From: Kribbella sp. ALI-6-A
Lineage (GTDB): Bacteria > Actinomycetota > Actinomycetes > Propionibacteriales > Kribbellaceae
DNA: 64,000 bases
NCBI RefSeq assembly: GCF_001984195.1
Contig: NZ_MTQN01000012.1
Location: 1,364,001 to 1,428,000, forward strand
Direction of reading: 5' to 3'
Shown: piece by piece, positions 42,982 through 51,081 of the stretch
How positions within the stretch are numbered: the first letter of the stretch is position 1
How the letters are laid out: every line of letters begins with the position of its first letter
Notes under the pieces: generated by a model
Database searches by the model: none
What the model saw: the letters and a program-made list of their open reading frames with translations, nothing else
Told to the model about the DNA's origin: nothing
Program-made: the position numbers and the translations under genes

Positions 42982-44900
42982 ACCTGATCCAACCACCACC
43001 GGTCGGTGCTGCGGGTGTCGCGCAGCGCGTTGGTCGCGCAGTGCACCTCGCCGCCGCCGAGGTGGGACCAGAAGAAGTTGTCCACCCAGTGCACCCGCAC
43101 GCCGGTACGCCGTAACGCGCGCTCCGCGGACGCCTTGAAGACATCAACGCCGTGCACCTTCGGACCCTGCGGATCCGGCGCCGCGAACTGACGATCGGTC
43201 AGCGAGAGCCCGTTCACCAGCCCCGGCGTCATCGCGCGCAGCCCGGGCAGCACGGGGTGCGACTCGAAGAGCACCGGCAGCCGAACGAGCTCGTCGCGGC
43301 GCAGTCCGGTTTCCCTCAGCAGGACCGCGAGCTGCTCGTCGATGTGTTCGGCCGCCTGCCGGTTGGCCGCCAACTGCTTGCTGTCGGCAAGGACCTGGTC
43401 GACAGTCGGCTTGCGCGGCGAGTTGGTACCGGCGAACAACCGCTGCGCACCGGCACCCTTGCGCTGGACGTCGCGCAGCAACTGCTCGGCCAGGAGCGGA
43501 TCGGCGACAGCCAGGGTCCACCCGCGAGCGTTGTTCGCCCGGACGACGTGCGTGGTCTCGTCCGCGTGCCCGATCGCGAGCCAGGAGGTGTCGATCCGCA
43601 GCGGGGCCTGGAAGCCCTGCCCGGTGACGAGTTCGAGGAAGCCGGGATCGGGCTTGCGCTCGCCGGCGCCGTAGAGGACACGCCCGTTCGGGTAGCCGGC
43701 ATACGGCGGGAGGGTCTCGATGTTGCCGCCCATGTTGAGCAGGTCGTCGATCACCGGCGAGGCCGTCGGGCTGAGTTCCTGGACCATGCCGACGTCCGGG
43801 CCGCGCAGGTCGCGGTAGAGCAGTCGTCCGGCCGGGCGCGGTGTCGGCAGCGGATCCCCGGCGGTGCCGAAGTCCCAGACGTTGCCCGAGCGGATCAGCA
43901 CGCGCATCGTGTGGCTGCCGCCTGGCGCCGGCATGCTCGCGGTGGCCGGCTCGAAGGTGTCCTGCAGCCACATGTCCTTCCAGCCGCCCGGCGTACCCTG
44001 CACGAACTGCAGCTTCGCGCCGCTCGACCGGGTCGCCTGGCCGAGCGTCTTCCCGAACGGTTCCCACTCACCCGGCACGCCCGGCGGGTACGGCGCCTCG
44101 CCCGGCCAGCCGACGCCTTCGTTGGGCTTCCCGGCGAGCACGGTCTCGGCGCGCTGCAGGTCGTTCTGCAGCATCAGCGGGGCGACGCGGAGCTTCACGA
44201 CGTCGGTCGCCGTCCGGCCGCGATCGGTGACGGTCAGCGTGACGGCGACGGTGCCGTTCCACCGGGAGCGGTCGCGCAGCACGTCTCGGCCCTCCAGGCC
44301 CAGTCGCACTCCGCGACTCAGTTGGTTGGCGGTCAGTTGGGTGACCGCGCGGCCGGTGGAAAGGTCGAAGATCCGGGCTTTGTCCGCGGGGGCGAGGTCC
44401 AGGCGGCCGGTGGACGATCGGCTCAGGTCTCGGTGGCCGGGGACGTCGAGCGGCGCCAGGTCGACTCGGTCGCGGAGGCCGTTGATCCGCTCGTCCGCCG
44501 CGTCGTTGCATGCGGCAAGCTTTTCGTCGACGGCGGAGCCGGGCTGCTCGAGCTCACCGGGGTCGACCGTGCACCGCCGCTCGTCGTCGTCGACATTCGC
44601 GAGAAAGATCGCCCCGCGCCGCGTGGACCAGGAGTCCTCGCCGGTGGTGTCCGCCCACGTCACCAGCCCGTCGCGGTTCACATCCGCTCGCAAGTCGGCC
44701 CGCAGGCCCGCGTGCGCGCCGGCCCGCCCGTCCGGGCGCAAGTCGGCCCGCAGGCCCGCGTGCGCGCCGGCCCGCCCGTCCGGGCGCAAGTCGGCCCGCA
44801 GGCCCGCGTGGCTCGGCGCACCCGCTCCCCAAGCCACCGTCGCGGGCGTCGTCCCCACCAGCACCGCGGCCGTCGTCAGAGCTGTCGTCCAGCGCTTCAT
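42978..44900 (-). CDS. secreted peptidyl-arginine deiminase (PAD) family protein
   Basis: The 640-residue protein has a Sec signal peptide (MKRWTTALTTAAVLVGTTPA), a low-complexity region of 16-residue repeats (about 30-70), an EF-hand-like DVNRDGLVTWAD, and a C-terminal protein-arginine deiminase domain. Its active-site features are visible: WKDMWLQDTFE, GHADETTHVV with H445 and D447, and GGGEVHCATN with C621, matching the His/Asp/Cys set of mammalian PADs, which convert peptidyl-arginine to citrulline in a Ca2+-dependent way. It is distinct from the bacterial agmatine/Porphyromonas-type deiminases. Secretion suggests action on extracellular proteins. Confidence 0.87.
   Translation of the reverse strand: MKRWTTALTTAAVLVGTTPATVAWGAGAPSHAGLRADLRPDGRAGAHAGLRADLRPDGRAGAHAGLRADLRADVNRDGLVTWADTTGEDSWSTRRGAIFLANVDDDERRCTVDPGELEQPGSAVDEKLAACNDAADERINGLRDRVDLAPLDVPGHRDLSRSSTGRLDLAPADKARIFDLSTGRAVTQLTANQLSRGVRLGLEGRDVLRDRSRWNGTVAVTLTVTDRGRTATDVVKLRVAPLMLQNDLQRAETVLAGKPNEGVGWPGEAPYPPGVPGEWEPFGKTLGQATRSSGAKLQFVQGTPGGWKDMWLQDTFEPATASMPAPGGSHTMRVLIRSGNVWDFGTAGDPLPTPRPAGRLLYRDLRGPDVGMVQELSPTASPVIDDLLNMGGNIETLPPYAGYPNGRVLYGAGERKPDPGFLELVTGQGFQAPLRIDTSWLAIGHADETTHVVRANNARGWTLAVADPLLAEQLLRDVQRKGAGAQRLFAGTNSPRKPTVDQVLADSKQLAANRQAAEHIDEQLAVLLRETGLRRDELVRLPVLFESHPVLPGLRAMTPGLVNGLSLTDRQFAAPDPQGPKVHGVDVFKASAERALRRTGVRVHWVDNFFWSHLGGGEVHCATNALRDTRSTDRWWLDQV
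44691..44810. repeat. 48-bp in-frame tandem repeat in the PAD gene
   Basis: The phrase CAAGTCGGCCCGCAGGCCCG recurs at 44691, 44739 and 44787, an exact 48-bp period (two full units and a half). On the coding strand each unit gives GLRADLRPDGRAGAHA. Identity of the copies implies recent expansion by slippage or recombination. Confidence 0.85.
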
Positions 44901-45086
44901 GTCCACTCCCCACGTATTTGACACATCCGTGCTGTTTCACTGCGAAGCTAACACGCCCGTATCAAAACCGGCAGGTGGATTTCCGATCTCCACCCCGCGG
45001 TGGACGGCGCCGAGAAGGGCGCGTGCCCGAAGAGGCAAGAACAGGTGAGGACGCGCTCACCCCGGGCGCGGTGAGGAGTCCAGCTG

Positions 45087-45980
45087 ATGCGCAAGGTGAG
45101 GATCGCCGGTCTGGGCGCGGTCGCGGCACTCGTGGTGGTCGGGCTGTTCCAGCTCCCGGCCAGCCCGTTCGACCGGCACGACCTGCCCGATCGCGCTCCC
45201 AGCGTGGCCGCCGACTCGGATCAGCTCGGCGACCCCGCCACGCACGACGGCGACCCAGCCGACGAGCCCTCCGCCGACGGTACGCCGAACCGCCAGGCGA
45301 CGGCCGGCGCGAACAAACCCGGCACCAGCGCGAACAAGCCCCGCGCCGCCGTGACCAAACCCGGCTCACCCACGCCCGGCCCGGTCATCACCTACCCGCG
45401 GCGCGGCAGCGTCTCCTACACCGTTCTCCCCGGCGCCCCGGAAACGATCGGCACCGCCGGGCGCCTGCTCACCTTCGAAATCGACATCGAAAACGGCATC
45501 AAAGGCATCAATCCGGCCGAGCTGTCCCGCTTCGTCCGCGCGACGTACGGCGCGCCACAAGGCTGGACCGCCGGCGGCAAGTGGCGGTTCCGTCAGGTCG
45601 GCCCCGGCCAGAATTCCGACTTCAAGCTCATGTTCGTCACTCCCGCGACCAGGGATTTGATCTGCGGCGGTGGCTACGACCAATACACCAGCTGCCGGAT
45701 CGGCGAACGCGTCGTCCTGAACATCGCCCGCTGGGTGCACGGCGTCCCGAACTACGGCGCCTCACTCACCGAGTACCGCAAGTACATGCTCAACCACGAG
45801 ACCGGTCACCGCCTGGGCGAGGCCCATGAGCTCTGCCCCGGCCCCGGTCAGCCAGCGCCGGTGATGCAGCAGCAGACGCTCGGCCTGCACGGCTGCATCG
45901 CCTATGCCTGGCCCTTCCGCAACGGCCGACGCTACGAAGGCCGGCTGGGCAAGTACGACGATCCGATCCCCGCGTCCTGA
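45087..45980 (+). CDS. DUF3152 secreted/anchored metzincin-like protein
   Basis: The 297-residue protein has an N-terminal hydrophobic segment (VRIAGLGAVAALVVVGLFQL) without a clear cleavage site, a Pro/Ala/Lys-rich linker (about 30-105) and a DUF3152 domain. The domain contains HETGHRLGEAH (H237, E238, H241, G244, H247), a perfect metzincin HExxHxxGxxH zinc motif, followed by PAPVM as a possible Met-turn. Five conserved Cys suggest disulfides outside the cell. Zinc protease activity is inferred; substrates are unknown. The gene is divergent from the PAD gene with a 186-bp gap in which I see no clear operator. Confidence 0.82.
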   Translation: MRKVRIAGLGAVAALVVVGLFQLPASPFDRHDLPDRAPSVAADSDQLGDPATHDGDPADEPSADGTPNRQATAGANKPGTSANKPRAAVTKPGSPTPGPVITYPRRGSVSYTVLPGAPETIGTAGRLLTFEIDIENGIKGINPAELSRFVRATYGAPQGWTAGGKWRFRQVGPGQNSDFKLMFVTPATRDLICGGGYDQYTSCRIGERVVLNIARWVHGVPNYGASLTEYRKYMLNHETGHRLGEAHELCPGPGQPAPVMQQQTLGLHGCIAYAWPFRNGRRYEGRLGKYDDPIPAS

Positions 45981-45985
45981 TCCGT

Positions 45986-46534
45986 CTAGTTGTTCAGAGC
46001 CGGCGGAACCACCTGGTTGACCCTGGCCGTCACCGCGGCGGTCTCCAGCCCGTCGGCCACCGTGTGCAGCAGCCGCACCAGGTGCGCCGCGTCGGTCGGC
46101 CCCAGAATCCCCGTCACCACATCCAGCACCCGGACGGTCAGCGCGTCGAGCTGTGAGAGCCGCGCCTGACCCAGCCCGGTCACCGCGAGCGCCGGCTCGG
46201 TCTTCACCAGCCCGAGCCCGACCAGCTCCGCGATCGCGAGCTCGGCCTCGCCGGTCGTCGTGCCGACCTGCTCGGCCACGGCGGCCGCCGAGTCCCGGCC
46301 GTTGGAGATCGCGCTGAGCACCAGCGCGGCCGGCATCTTCATGCCGACGGCGTCCTGCAGCCCCAGGATCAGCGGGTGCGCGTGGCCCCGGACCCGCTCG
46401 ACCGCGTCCAGCAACCGCAGCGCGTCCCCGACGTCACCGATCAGCTGCTCGGTCTGCACCGTCGCGATCCCGGTCAACGGCACGTCCCGCTCGGGCACGG
46501 CCAGTGCCCTGGTTTCCGTCTCTTCGATGGTCAC
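45986..46534 (-). CDS. hypothetical winged-helix-like protein
   Basis: The 182-residue protein is helical and has a stretch AAAVAEQVGTTTGEAELAIA followed by ELVGLGLVKTEPALAVTGLG that reads like a MarR-type winged helix. No other domain is recognised. Its ATG overlaps the stop of the upstream Nudix gene by four bases, so they form an operon. A role as a regulator or as a partner of the Nudix hydrolase is only suggested by this. Confidence 0.6.
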   Translation of the reverse strand: MTIEETETRALAVPERDVPLTGIATVQTEQLIGDVGDALRLLDAVERVRGHAHPLILGLQDAVGMKMPAALVLSAISNGRDSAAAVAEQVGTTTGEAELAIAELVGLGLVKTEPALAVTGLGQARLSQLDALTVRVLDVVTGILGPTDAAHLVRLLHTVADGLETAAVTARVNQVVPPALNN

Positions 46535-47178
46535 TCTTCCAGCCTACGGATCGGCGCTGACAGTTCGGCGTGTCGTTCCTGAGGAAACGCTGTGAATTCG
46601 GTCCGGCGGAACACTCGATCACGTGTTCGACCGTCGAGCTTGCGCAGGAACCGGCCGAACTGCGGGTCGAACTGCCCCTGGCCGTCGGCGATCTCGTCCC
46701 GGTCCCACCATCGGATCTCCGCGAACTCGCCCGAGGCGTCCACCACCGGCAGGTCCCGCCGCCAGGCGAAAACGAACCACAGACTCACATCGGTGTGCCC
46801 GTTGTCGATCCCCACGGTGTCGGTGACGGTGAGGAACGCCGGCTCGCGATCGTTGAACAAGGCATCGATCCCCAATTCCTCCCGGACTTCCCGCGCCGCG
46901 GCGTCGGCGGGATGCTCGTCGACCTCCACGTGACCACCGGTCGGCAGCCAGCGCCGCGCGTTCACGTGGTCGACGAGCAGCACGCTGCTGTCGGCCGGGT
47001 CGACGACGACGGCGTACGAGACCAGGTGTGGCGAGGGCGTCGCCGGCTTGACCCGGCGCCAGATGTCGTCGGTGCTCGCGAGCCAGCGCAGGGTCCAGTC
47101 GCGGTCGGCGGCCTCGTGTTCGTCGGCCGGCTCGAGGGCGGCGACCAACTGGTGGACGGAACGCACGGACGATCGCAT
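46531..47178 (-). CDS. Nudix hydrolase
   Basis: The 215-residue protein has a full Nudix box, GGHVEVDEHPADAAAREVRE continuing ELGI, in a central Nudix fold with WLPTGGH before and VSLWFVFAW after. Nudix enzymes hydrolyse nucleoside diphosphates linked to another moiety, using Mg2+ held by the box Glu residues. A ~50-residue N-terminal helical extension is present. On the minus strand GATGCT ends six bases before the ATG at 47178, suggesting a leaderless transcript. Confidence 0.9.
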   Translation of the reverse strand: MRSSVRSVHQLVAALEPADEHEAADRDWTLRWLASTDDIWRRVKPATPSPHLVSYAVVVDPADSSVLLVDHVNARRWLPTGGHVEVDEHPADAAAREVREELGIDALFNDREPAFLTVTDTVGIDNGHTDVSLWFVFAWRRDLPVVDASGEFAEIRWWDRDEIADGQGQFDPQFGRFLRKLDGRTRDRVFRRTEFTAFPQERHAELSAPIRRLEE

Positions 47179-47184
47179 CGCCGC

Positions 47185-47190
47185 AGCATC
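47185..47190 (-). promoter_or_regulatory. leaderless-type -10 of Nudix gene
   Basis: GATGCT on the minus strand ends six bases before the Nudix start codon. Confidence 0.4.
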
Positions 47191-47243
47191 GCACCAGTCG
47201 CCGACAATTCCCGCGCAAATCTCAGCGATTCAACAAAACAAGG

Positions 47244-47255
47244 GAACAACTGTTC
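47244..47255. promoter_or_regulatory. LexA-box-like palindrome GAAC-N4-GTTC
   Basis: GAACAACTGTTC followed by GA lies in an unusually AT-rich stretch (about 47200-47300) between the Nudix gene and a 76-residue ORF. It matches the Gram-positive/actinobacterial SOS box CGAAC-N4-GTTCG except for the leading base. It is about 175 bp from the start of the small gene. Confidence 0.35.
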
Positions 47256-47429
47256 GATCGAAGTGATCAGAAAATCCATCTTTTGTGCACAGAAATCGCG
47301 AACCGGGCGTGACCTCCGATCCCGGTCGTGCGTTGCACCTGACGTGACGGTGAACACACGGCTAGCCGTCATCGCGCTCGCTCCGCGTTCACAGGCCGAC
47401 CACCCCTCAGATCTGCCTCAGGAGGACCA

Positions 47430-47660
47430 GTGACAACCGCCACCGCCACCCAGACGTCAGAGCGCCGACGCGTCCGAGTCTGGTTCGGTGAGCACGTGAT
47501 CGCCGACTACAACGCCGAGCCGGCGTTGGCCGAGCGGTACGCCCAGGCCATGAGCCGTCGCTTCGCCGGACTCCGGGTCACCAACGACCCGATGCCCGCC
47601 GTGGACCGGCTCCCCGACCCCCTGCCCGGCGAGCGCATGTGGGATGTAGCCCCGCGCTGA
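47430..47660 (+). CDS. small conserved-type hypothetical protein
   Basis: The 76-residue protein starts at a GTG with AGGAGG six bases upstream. It has the body RRRVRVWFGEHVIADYNAEP, then a helix AERYAQAMSRRFAG and a C-terminus ending LPGERMWDVAPR. It is charged and soluble, with no recognised domain. The strong ribosome-binding site, AT-rich long upstream region and two terminator hairpins after it show that it is a real monocistronic gene. Function unknown. Confidence 0.72.
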   Translation: MTTATATQTSERRRVRVWFGEHVIADYNAEPALAERYAQAMSRRFAGLRVTNDPMPAVDRLPDPLPGERMWDVAPR

Positions 47661-47677
47661 AGCCCGACCCGCCGTAC

Positions 47678-47699
47678 TGCGGCACTCCCTGTTGCCGCA
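47678..47699 (+). terminator. hairpin after the small gene
   Basis: TGCGGCA (47678-47684) pairs with TGCCGCA (47693-47699) 17 bp downstream of the stop. Confidence 0.5.
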
Positions 47700-47741
47700 G
47701 CACGACTTGATCGACCCAGTGCGAACCACGAGTACGACGAC

Positions 47742-47787
47742 GGACCCGTCCGCACCACGGCCCACAAGGCCGGGTGCGGGCGGGTCC
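47742..47787 (+). terminator. strong nested terminator hairpin
   Basis: GGACCCGTCCGCACC (47742-47756) pairs with GGTGCGGGCGGGTCC (47773-47787) with one G-T pair, and the loop contains its own GGCC/GGCC stem. TTGTG follows. It insulates the small gene from the VOC gene. Confidence 0.7.
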
Positions 47788-47873
47788 TTGTGTTCCGGCC
47801 GATCCCGTGTCGAGCCCCGGCCGCCGGTTCCGACGTCCCCGGCGTGACCGACCCACGACCCGAGGAGAACCCG

Positions 47874-48239
47874 ATGGACCGGCCCGTTCTGAACAGCATG
47901 CTGCTCGGCAGCACCGACCCCGACCGGCTGAAGACCTGGTACCGCGACGCCTTCCACGCCCGCGTCGACGGCTACGGCAATCTCGACCTCGGCGGGTTCG
48001 GCCTGGTGATCGAGCACCGCGACGACGTCGCCGCGACCGCTCCCGAGCCCGGCCGGTTCATCGTGAACTTCGCCGTCGAGGACATCGAGGCCACCGCCGG
48101 CCACCTGCGCACGCTGGACGTCGACTGGCTGGTCGAGCCCGAGGACCGCGGCATCGGCAAGTTCGCGACGCTCACCGATCCCGACGGCAACTACGTCCAG
48201 CTGATCCAGATGAAACCCGAGTACTACGCCAACCGCTGA
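47874..48239 (+). CDS. VOC-superfamily (glyoxalase-like) protein
   Basis: The 121-residue protein has two beta-alpha-beta-beta-beta modules, the vicinal-oxygen-chelate fold: LLGSTDPDRLKTWYRDAF at the start and FATLTDPDGNYVQLIQ at the end. Family members include glyoxalases, dioxygenases and bleomycin-type drug-binding proteins. GAGGAG precedes the ATG at 47874. Substrate is unknown. A hairpin separates it from the convergent FAD oxidoreductase. Confidence 0.85.
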   Translation: MDRPVLNSMLLGSTDPDRLKTWYRDAFHARVDGYGNLDLGGFGLVIEHRDDVAATAPEPGRFIVNFAVEDIEATAGHLRTLDVDWLVEPEDRGIGKFATLTDPDGNYVQLIQMKPEYYANR

Positions 48240-48252
48240 CCCACCCCCGCCT

Positions 48253-48288
48253 CCCCCGCATTTCGATGGTTGACCGTCGAAATGGGGG
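48253..48288. terminator. bidirectional hairpin between VOC and FAD genes
   Basis: CATTTCGA (48259-48266) pairs with TCGAAATG (48277-48284), extended by C-rich and G-rich flanks, between two convergent stop codons. Confidence 0.65.
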
Positions 48289-48304
48289 ACGCGGCGAGTG
48301 GCTG

Positions 48305-49594
48305 TCAGGCCGGGAGGATGTTCTGGTTCAGATGGAACACGTTCGCCGGGTCCCACGTCGCCTTCAGCGCCCGCAGTCGCGCCAGCTTCGCCGCCGGGAA
48401 CGCGCGCCGGACCGGCTCGCCGTTGAGCGTGTTCACGTACGCGCCCCCGGCGTACGGCGCGAGCCCGGCGGCGTACTCGCGCACGGTGGCGATCCGGTCG
48501 GTGTCCTCGGCCGGATCGTCCCACCGGGTCGCGGTGACGAACTCGAACACCGTGTCCCGATGACTGAATGCCGCGTCCGCGTCCGGTACGTCGGCGATCG
48601 CGCCGCCGTAGGCCTGCAGGCTCGCACCGACGCCCGGATTCCGCAGCAGCGCCCGGATCGCGTCGTCCGGCAGGGTCTTGAAGTAGTGCCCCTTCCAGTA
48701 CCGCCGGTACCGGTGTCCCTGCACGTTGTCGTCCCGCGTCTGCAGGGTCAGGTACGGCATCTCCTCGACCGATTCCGCGACCACGGTCCCCAGCGCGCGG
48801 AAGGCGGGCAGCAGCTTCGCGCCGTCGGCCGGGTCCCCGACCCACACGAAGCCGACCCGGACCTCGTCCCCGACCACGTTCGCCGTGAACGTCGCCTCGC
48901 GCGGCGCCGTCGCGTTCAACGATCGCCACCCGGTCAGTACGTCGAACCCCTCCGTAGCCGCGAACTCGAACTCCGCCACCAGCGTCCGCGTCCCAACCTC
49001 GTGCAACCGGAACTCGAACTCCGTCACGATGCCGAAGTTGCCACCGCCACCCCGCAAGCCCCAGAACAGCTCGGCGTTCTCCTCCGCACTGGCGCGCACG
49101 ATCTCACCCTCGGCAGTCACCACCTCGTACGACGCGACGTTGTCGCAGGCCAGCCCGTGCTGCCGAGCCAGCCACCCCATCCCGCCGCCCAACGTCAGCC
49201 CGCCGACGCCGGTGTGCGAAACGTTCCCGGCCGTGGTCGCCAACCCGTACTGCTGCGCCGCCCGATCCAGCTCGCCCAGCAACGCCCCGCCCTGCACCCA
49301 CGCCAGCCGCCGAACGGGATCGACCCGTACGCCGCCCATCGGCGTCAGGTCGATCATCATCCCGCCGTCGGGCACCGCGAGGCCGGCGATGTTGTGCCCG
49401 CCGCACCGCACGCCGATCTCCAGCGACCGGCTCCGTGCGTGCCGGACGGCGGCGGCGACCTCCGCCGTACTGCCGCAGCGGGCGATCACGGCCGGGCGGC
49501 GATCGACCATCGCGTTCCACACCGTGCGGGCTTCGTCGTACCCGCTGTCGCCGGCCTGCAGCAGCACCGGCGTCTGGATCTCGATCGTGGTCAT
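48305..49594 (-). CDS. FAD-binding oxidoreductase, PCMH/BBE type (6-hydroxynicotine-oxidase-like)
   Basis: The 429-residue protein has the covalent-FAD His motif RCGGHNIAG (about 63-71), TGVGGLTLGGGMGWLARQHG, RGGGGNFGIVTEFEF, and a BBE C-terminus DPANVFHLNQNI. At the second bond position of bicovalent enzymes it has VSHTGVGG rather than a Cys, so FAD is probably linked once. GAAGGAGT precedes the ATG. Substrates in this family range from nicotine-like amines to sugars. It is divergent from a MocR regulator. Confidence 0.86.
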   Translation of the reverse strand: MTTIEIQTPVLLQAGDSGYDEARTVWNAMVDRRPAVIARCGSTAEVAAAVRHARSRSLEIGVRCGGHNIAGLAVPDGGMMIDLTPMGGVRVDPVRRLAWVQGGALLGELDRAAQQYGLATTAGNVSHTGVGGLTLGGGMGWLARQHGLACDNVASYEVVTAEGEIVRASAEENAELFWGLRGGGGNFGIVTEFEFRLHEVGTRTLVAEFEFAATEGFDVLTGWRSLNATAPREATFTANVVGDEVRVGFVWVGDPADGAKLLPAFRALGTVVAESVEEMPYLTLQTRDDNVQGHRYRRYWKGHYFKTLPDDAIRALLRNPGVGASLQAYGGAIADVPDADAAFSHRDTVFEFVTATRWDDPAEDTDRIATVREYAAGLAPYAGGAYVNTLNGEPVRRAFPAAKLARLRALKATWDPANVFHLNQNILPA

Positions 49595-49668
49595 CGGCGG
49601 ACTCCTTCGCTGAAGTGCTGGTACACAAACCCTGACAGCGCCCCGGCGCGCGGATAAGGTCCAATTCC

Positions 49669-51081
49669 ATGAGCCGTTCCAGGACCGGTTCCGGTACCGG
49701 TGAGCTGCTGGTCGAGATCCAGCGGGACAGCACCGTGCCGCTGCACCAGCAGCTGGAGACCGGGATCCGGGAGCGGATCCGCGAGGGCCTGCTCCGTGCG
49801 GACGCCGTCCTGCCGTCGTCCCGCGCGCTCGCGTCCGACCTGGGACTGTCGCGCGGCGTCGTGGTCGAGGCGTACCAGCAGCTCGTCGCCGAGGGGTACC
49901 TGGTGAGCCGGGCCGGCGGCTACACCCAGGTCGCGCAGGCGGCAGCGCGCAGCCTGCAGGCGGCTCGAGCCGGTCAGAAGGTCGCCGGACCGCCGCGGAT
50001 CGACTTCCGGTACAGCCATCCCGACGTCACGCAGTTCCCGCGCGCGGCCTGGCTGCGGTCGTTCCGGCGGGTGCTGAACGAGACGCCGCACCGGACCTTC
50101 TCCTATCTCAGCGGACAGGGCGCGCTCGAGCTCCGCGAGGCGCTGGCCGACTACCTCAACCGGGTCCGCGGGACGTCGGCCCGGCCGGAGAACATGCTGA
50201 TCTGCCACGGGTTCGCGCAGGGTTCACGGCTGCTCTTCCAGGTGCTGGTCGCGGCCGGCTACCGGCGGATCGCGCTGGAGGACCCGTCCGACAACGACGT
50301 CCGCGACGTCGCGGTCACGGCCGGGCTGGAGACCGTCGGCGTACCGGTTCTGGACTCCGGCGTGGACGTCGAGGCGCTCGACCGGTCCGGTGCGGACCTC
50401 GTCCTGGTCACCGCCGCTCACCAGATGCCGACCGGCGCCGTCGCGTCGCCCGAGACCCGGACCGCGCTGGTCGAGTGGGCCGTCCGCCGGAACGCGCTGA
50501 TCCTGGAGGACGACTACGACGCGGAGTACCGCTACGACCGCGAACCGATCGGCGCCATCCAGGGTCTGGCTCCGGACCGCGTCGTCTACGCCGGTACGGC
50601 GAGCAAAACGCTCGCGCCCGGGCTCCGCCTCGGCTGGCTGATCCTGCCCGACGCCCTGGTCGAGCCGCTCGCGGCCGCCAAGCTGACCGACGACCGCGGC
50701 TCGTCGGTCCTGGACCAGCTGACCTTCGCCGACTTCATCGTCCGCGGCGAGTTCGACCGCCATCTCCGCCGGATGCGTCCCCGCTACCGCAGCCTCCGCG
50801 ATCTCCTTGTCGAGCAGCTCGCGGACCAGTTGCCCGACTTCAAGCCGGTCGGGATCTCGGCGGGCCTGCACGTGCTCGCCTGGTTGCCGCCCGACCTCCC
50901 CGCCGAAACCGTCGCCGAGGCAGCCCGCACCCGGGACGTCGGCGTCCACCCGCTCACGCCGTACTGGTTCAACCCGCCCGGTCCACCCGGTCTGGTGTTC
51001 GGCTACGGCGGTCTGACCGAGCAATCAGTTGCTGAGGGCATCAGCCTTCTCGCCGGCGCCGTCCGTACGCTGGAGCCATGA
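49669..51081 (+). CDS. MocR-type GntR/aminotransferase-fold regulator
   Basis: The 470-residue protein fuses an N-terminal GntR winged helix (LPSSRALASDLGLSRGVVVE, about 48-67) to a class I aminotransferase-like domain with the PLP lysine in GTASKTLAPG (K313) and EDDYDAEYRYDR. MocR proteins such as PdxR and GabR sense PLP or amino compounds. TAAGGT eight bases upstream of the ATG could be a leaderless -10. It overlaps the epoxide hydrolase start by four bases and is divergent from the FAD oxidoreductase, so it may control both. Confidence 0.9.
   Translation: MSRSRTGSGTGELLVEIQRDSTVPLHQQLETGIRERIREGLLRADAVLPSSRALASDLGLSRGVVVEAYQQLVAEGYLVSRAGGYTQVAQAAARSLQAARAGQKVAGPPRIDFRYSHPDVTQFPRAAWLRSFRRVLNETPHRTFSYLSGQGALELREALADYLNRVRGTSARPENMLICHGFAQGSRLLFQVLVAAGYRRIALEDPSDNDVRDVAVTAGLETVGVPVLDSGVDVEALDRSGADLVLVTAAHQMPTGAVASPETRTALVEWAVRRNALILEDDYDAEYRYDREPIGAIQGLAPDRVVYAGTASKTLAPGLRLGWLILPDALVEPLAAAKLTDDRGSSVLDQLTFADFIVRGEFDRHLRRMRPRYRSLRDLLVEQLADQLPDFKPVGISAGLHVLAWLPPDLPAETVAEAARTRDVGVHPLTPYWFNPPGPPGLVFGYGGLTEQSVAEGISLLAGAVRTLEP

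Noticed and set aside
44691..44810. Possible CRISPR array
   Set aside because: The repeats are directly adjacent with no spacers and are in frame within a coding region.
42978..44921. 589-codon ORF on the plus strand opposite the PAD gene
   Set aside because: No recognisable protein features; it mirrors the GC-biased codon pattern of the real minus-strand gene, which has signal peptide and catalytic motifs.
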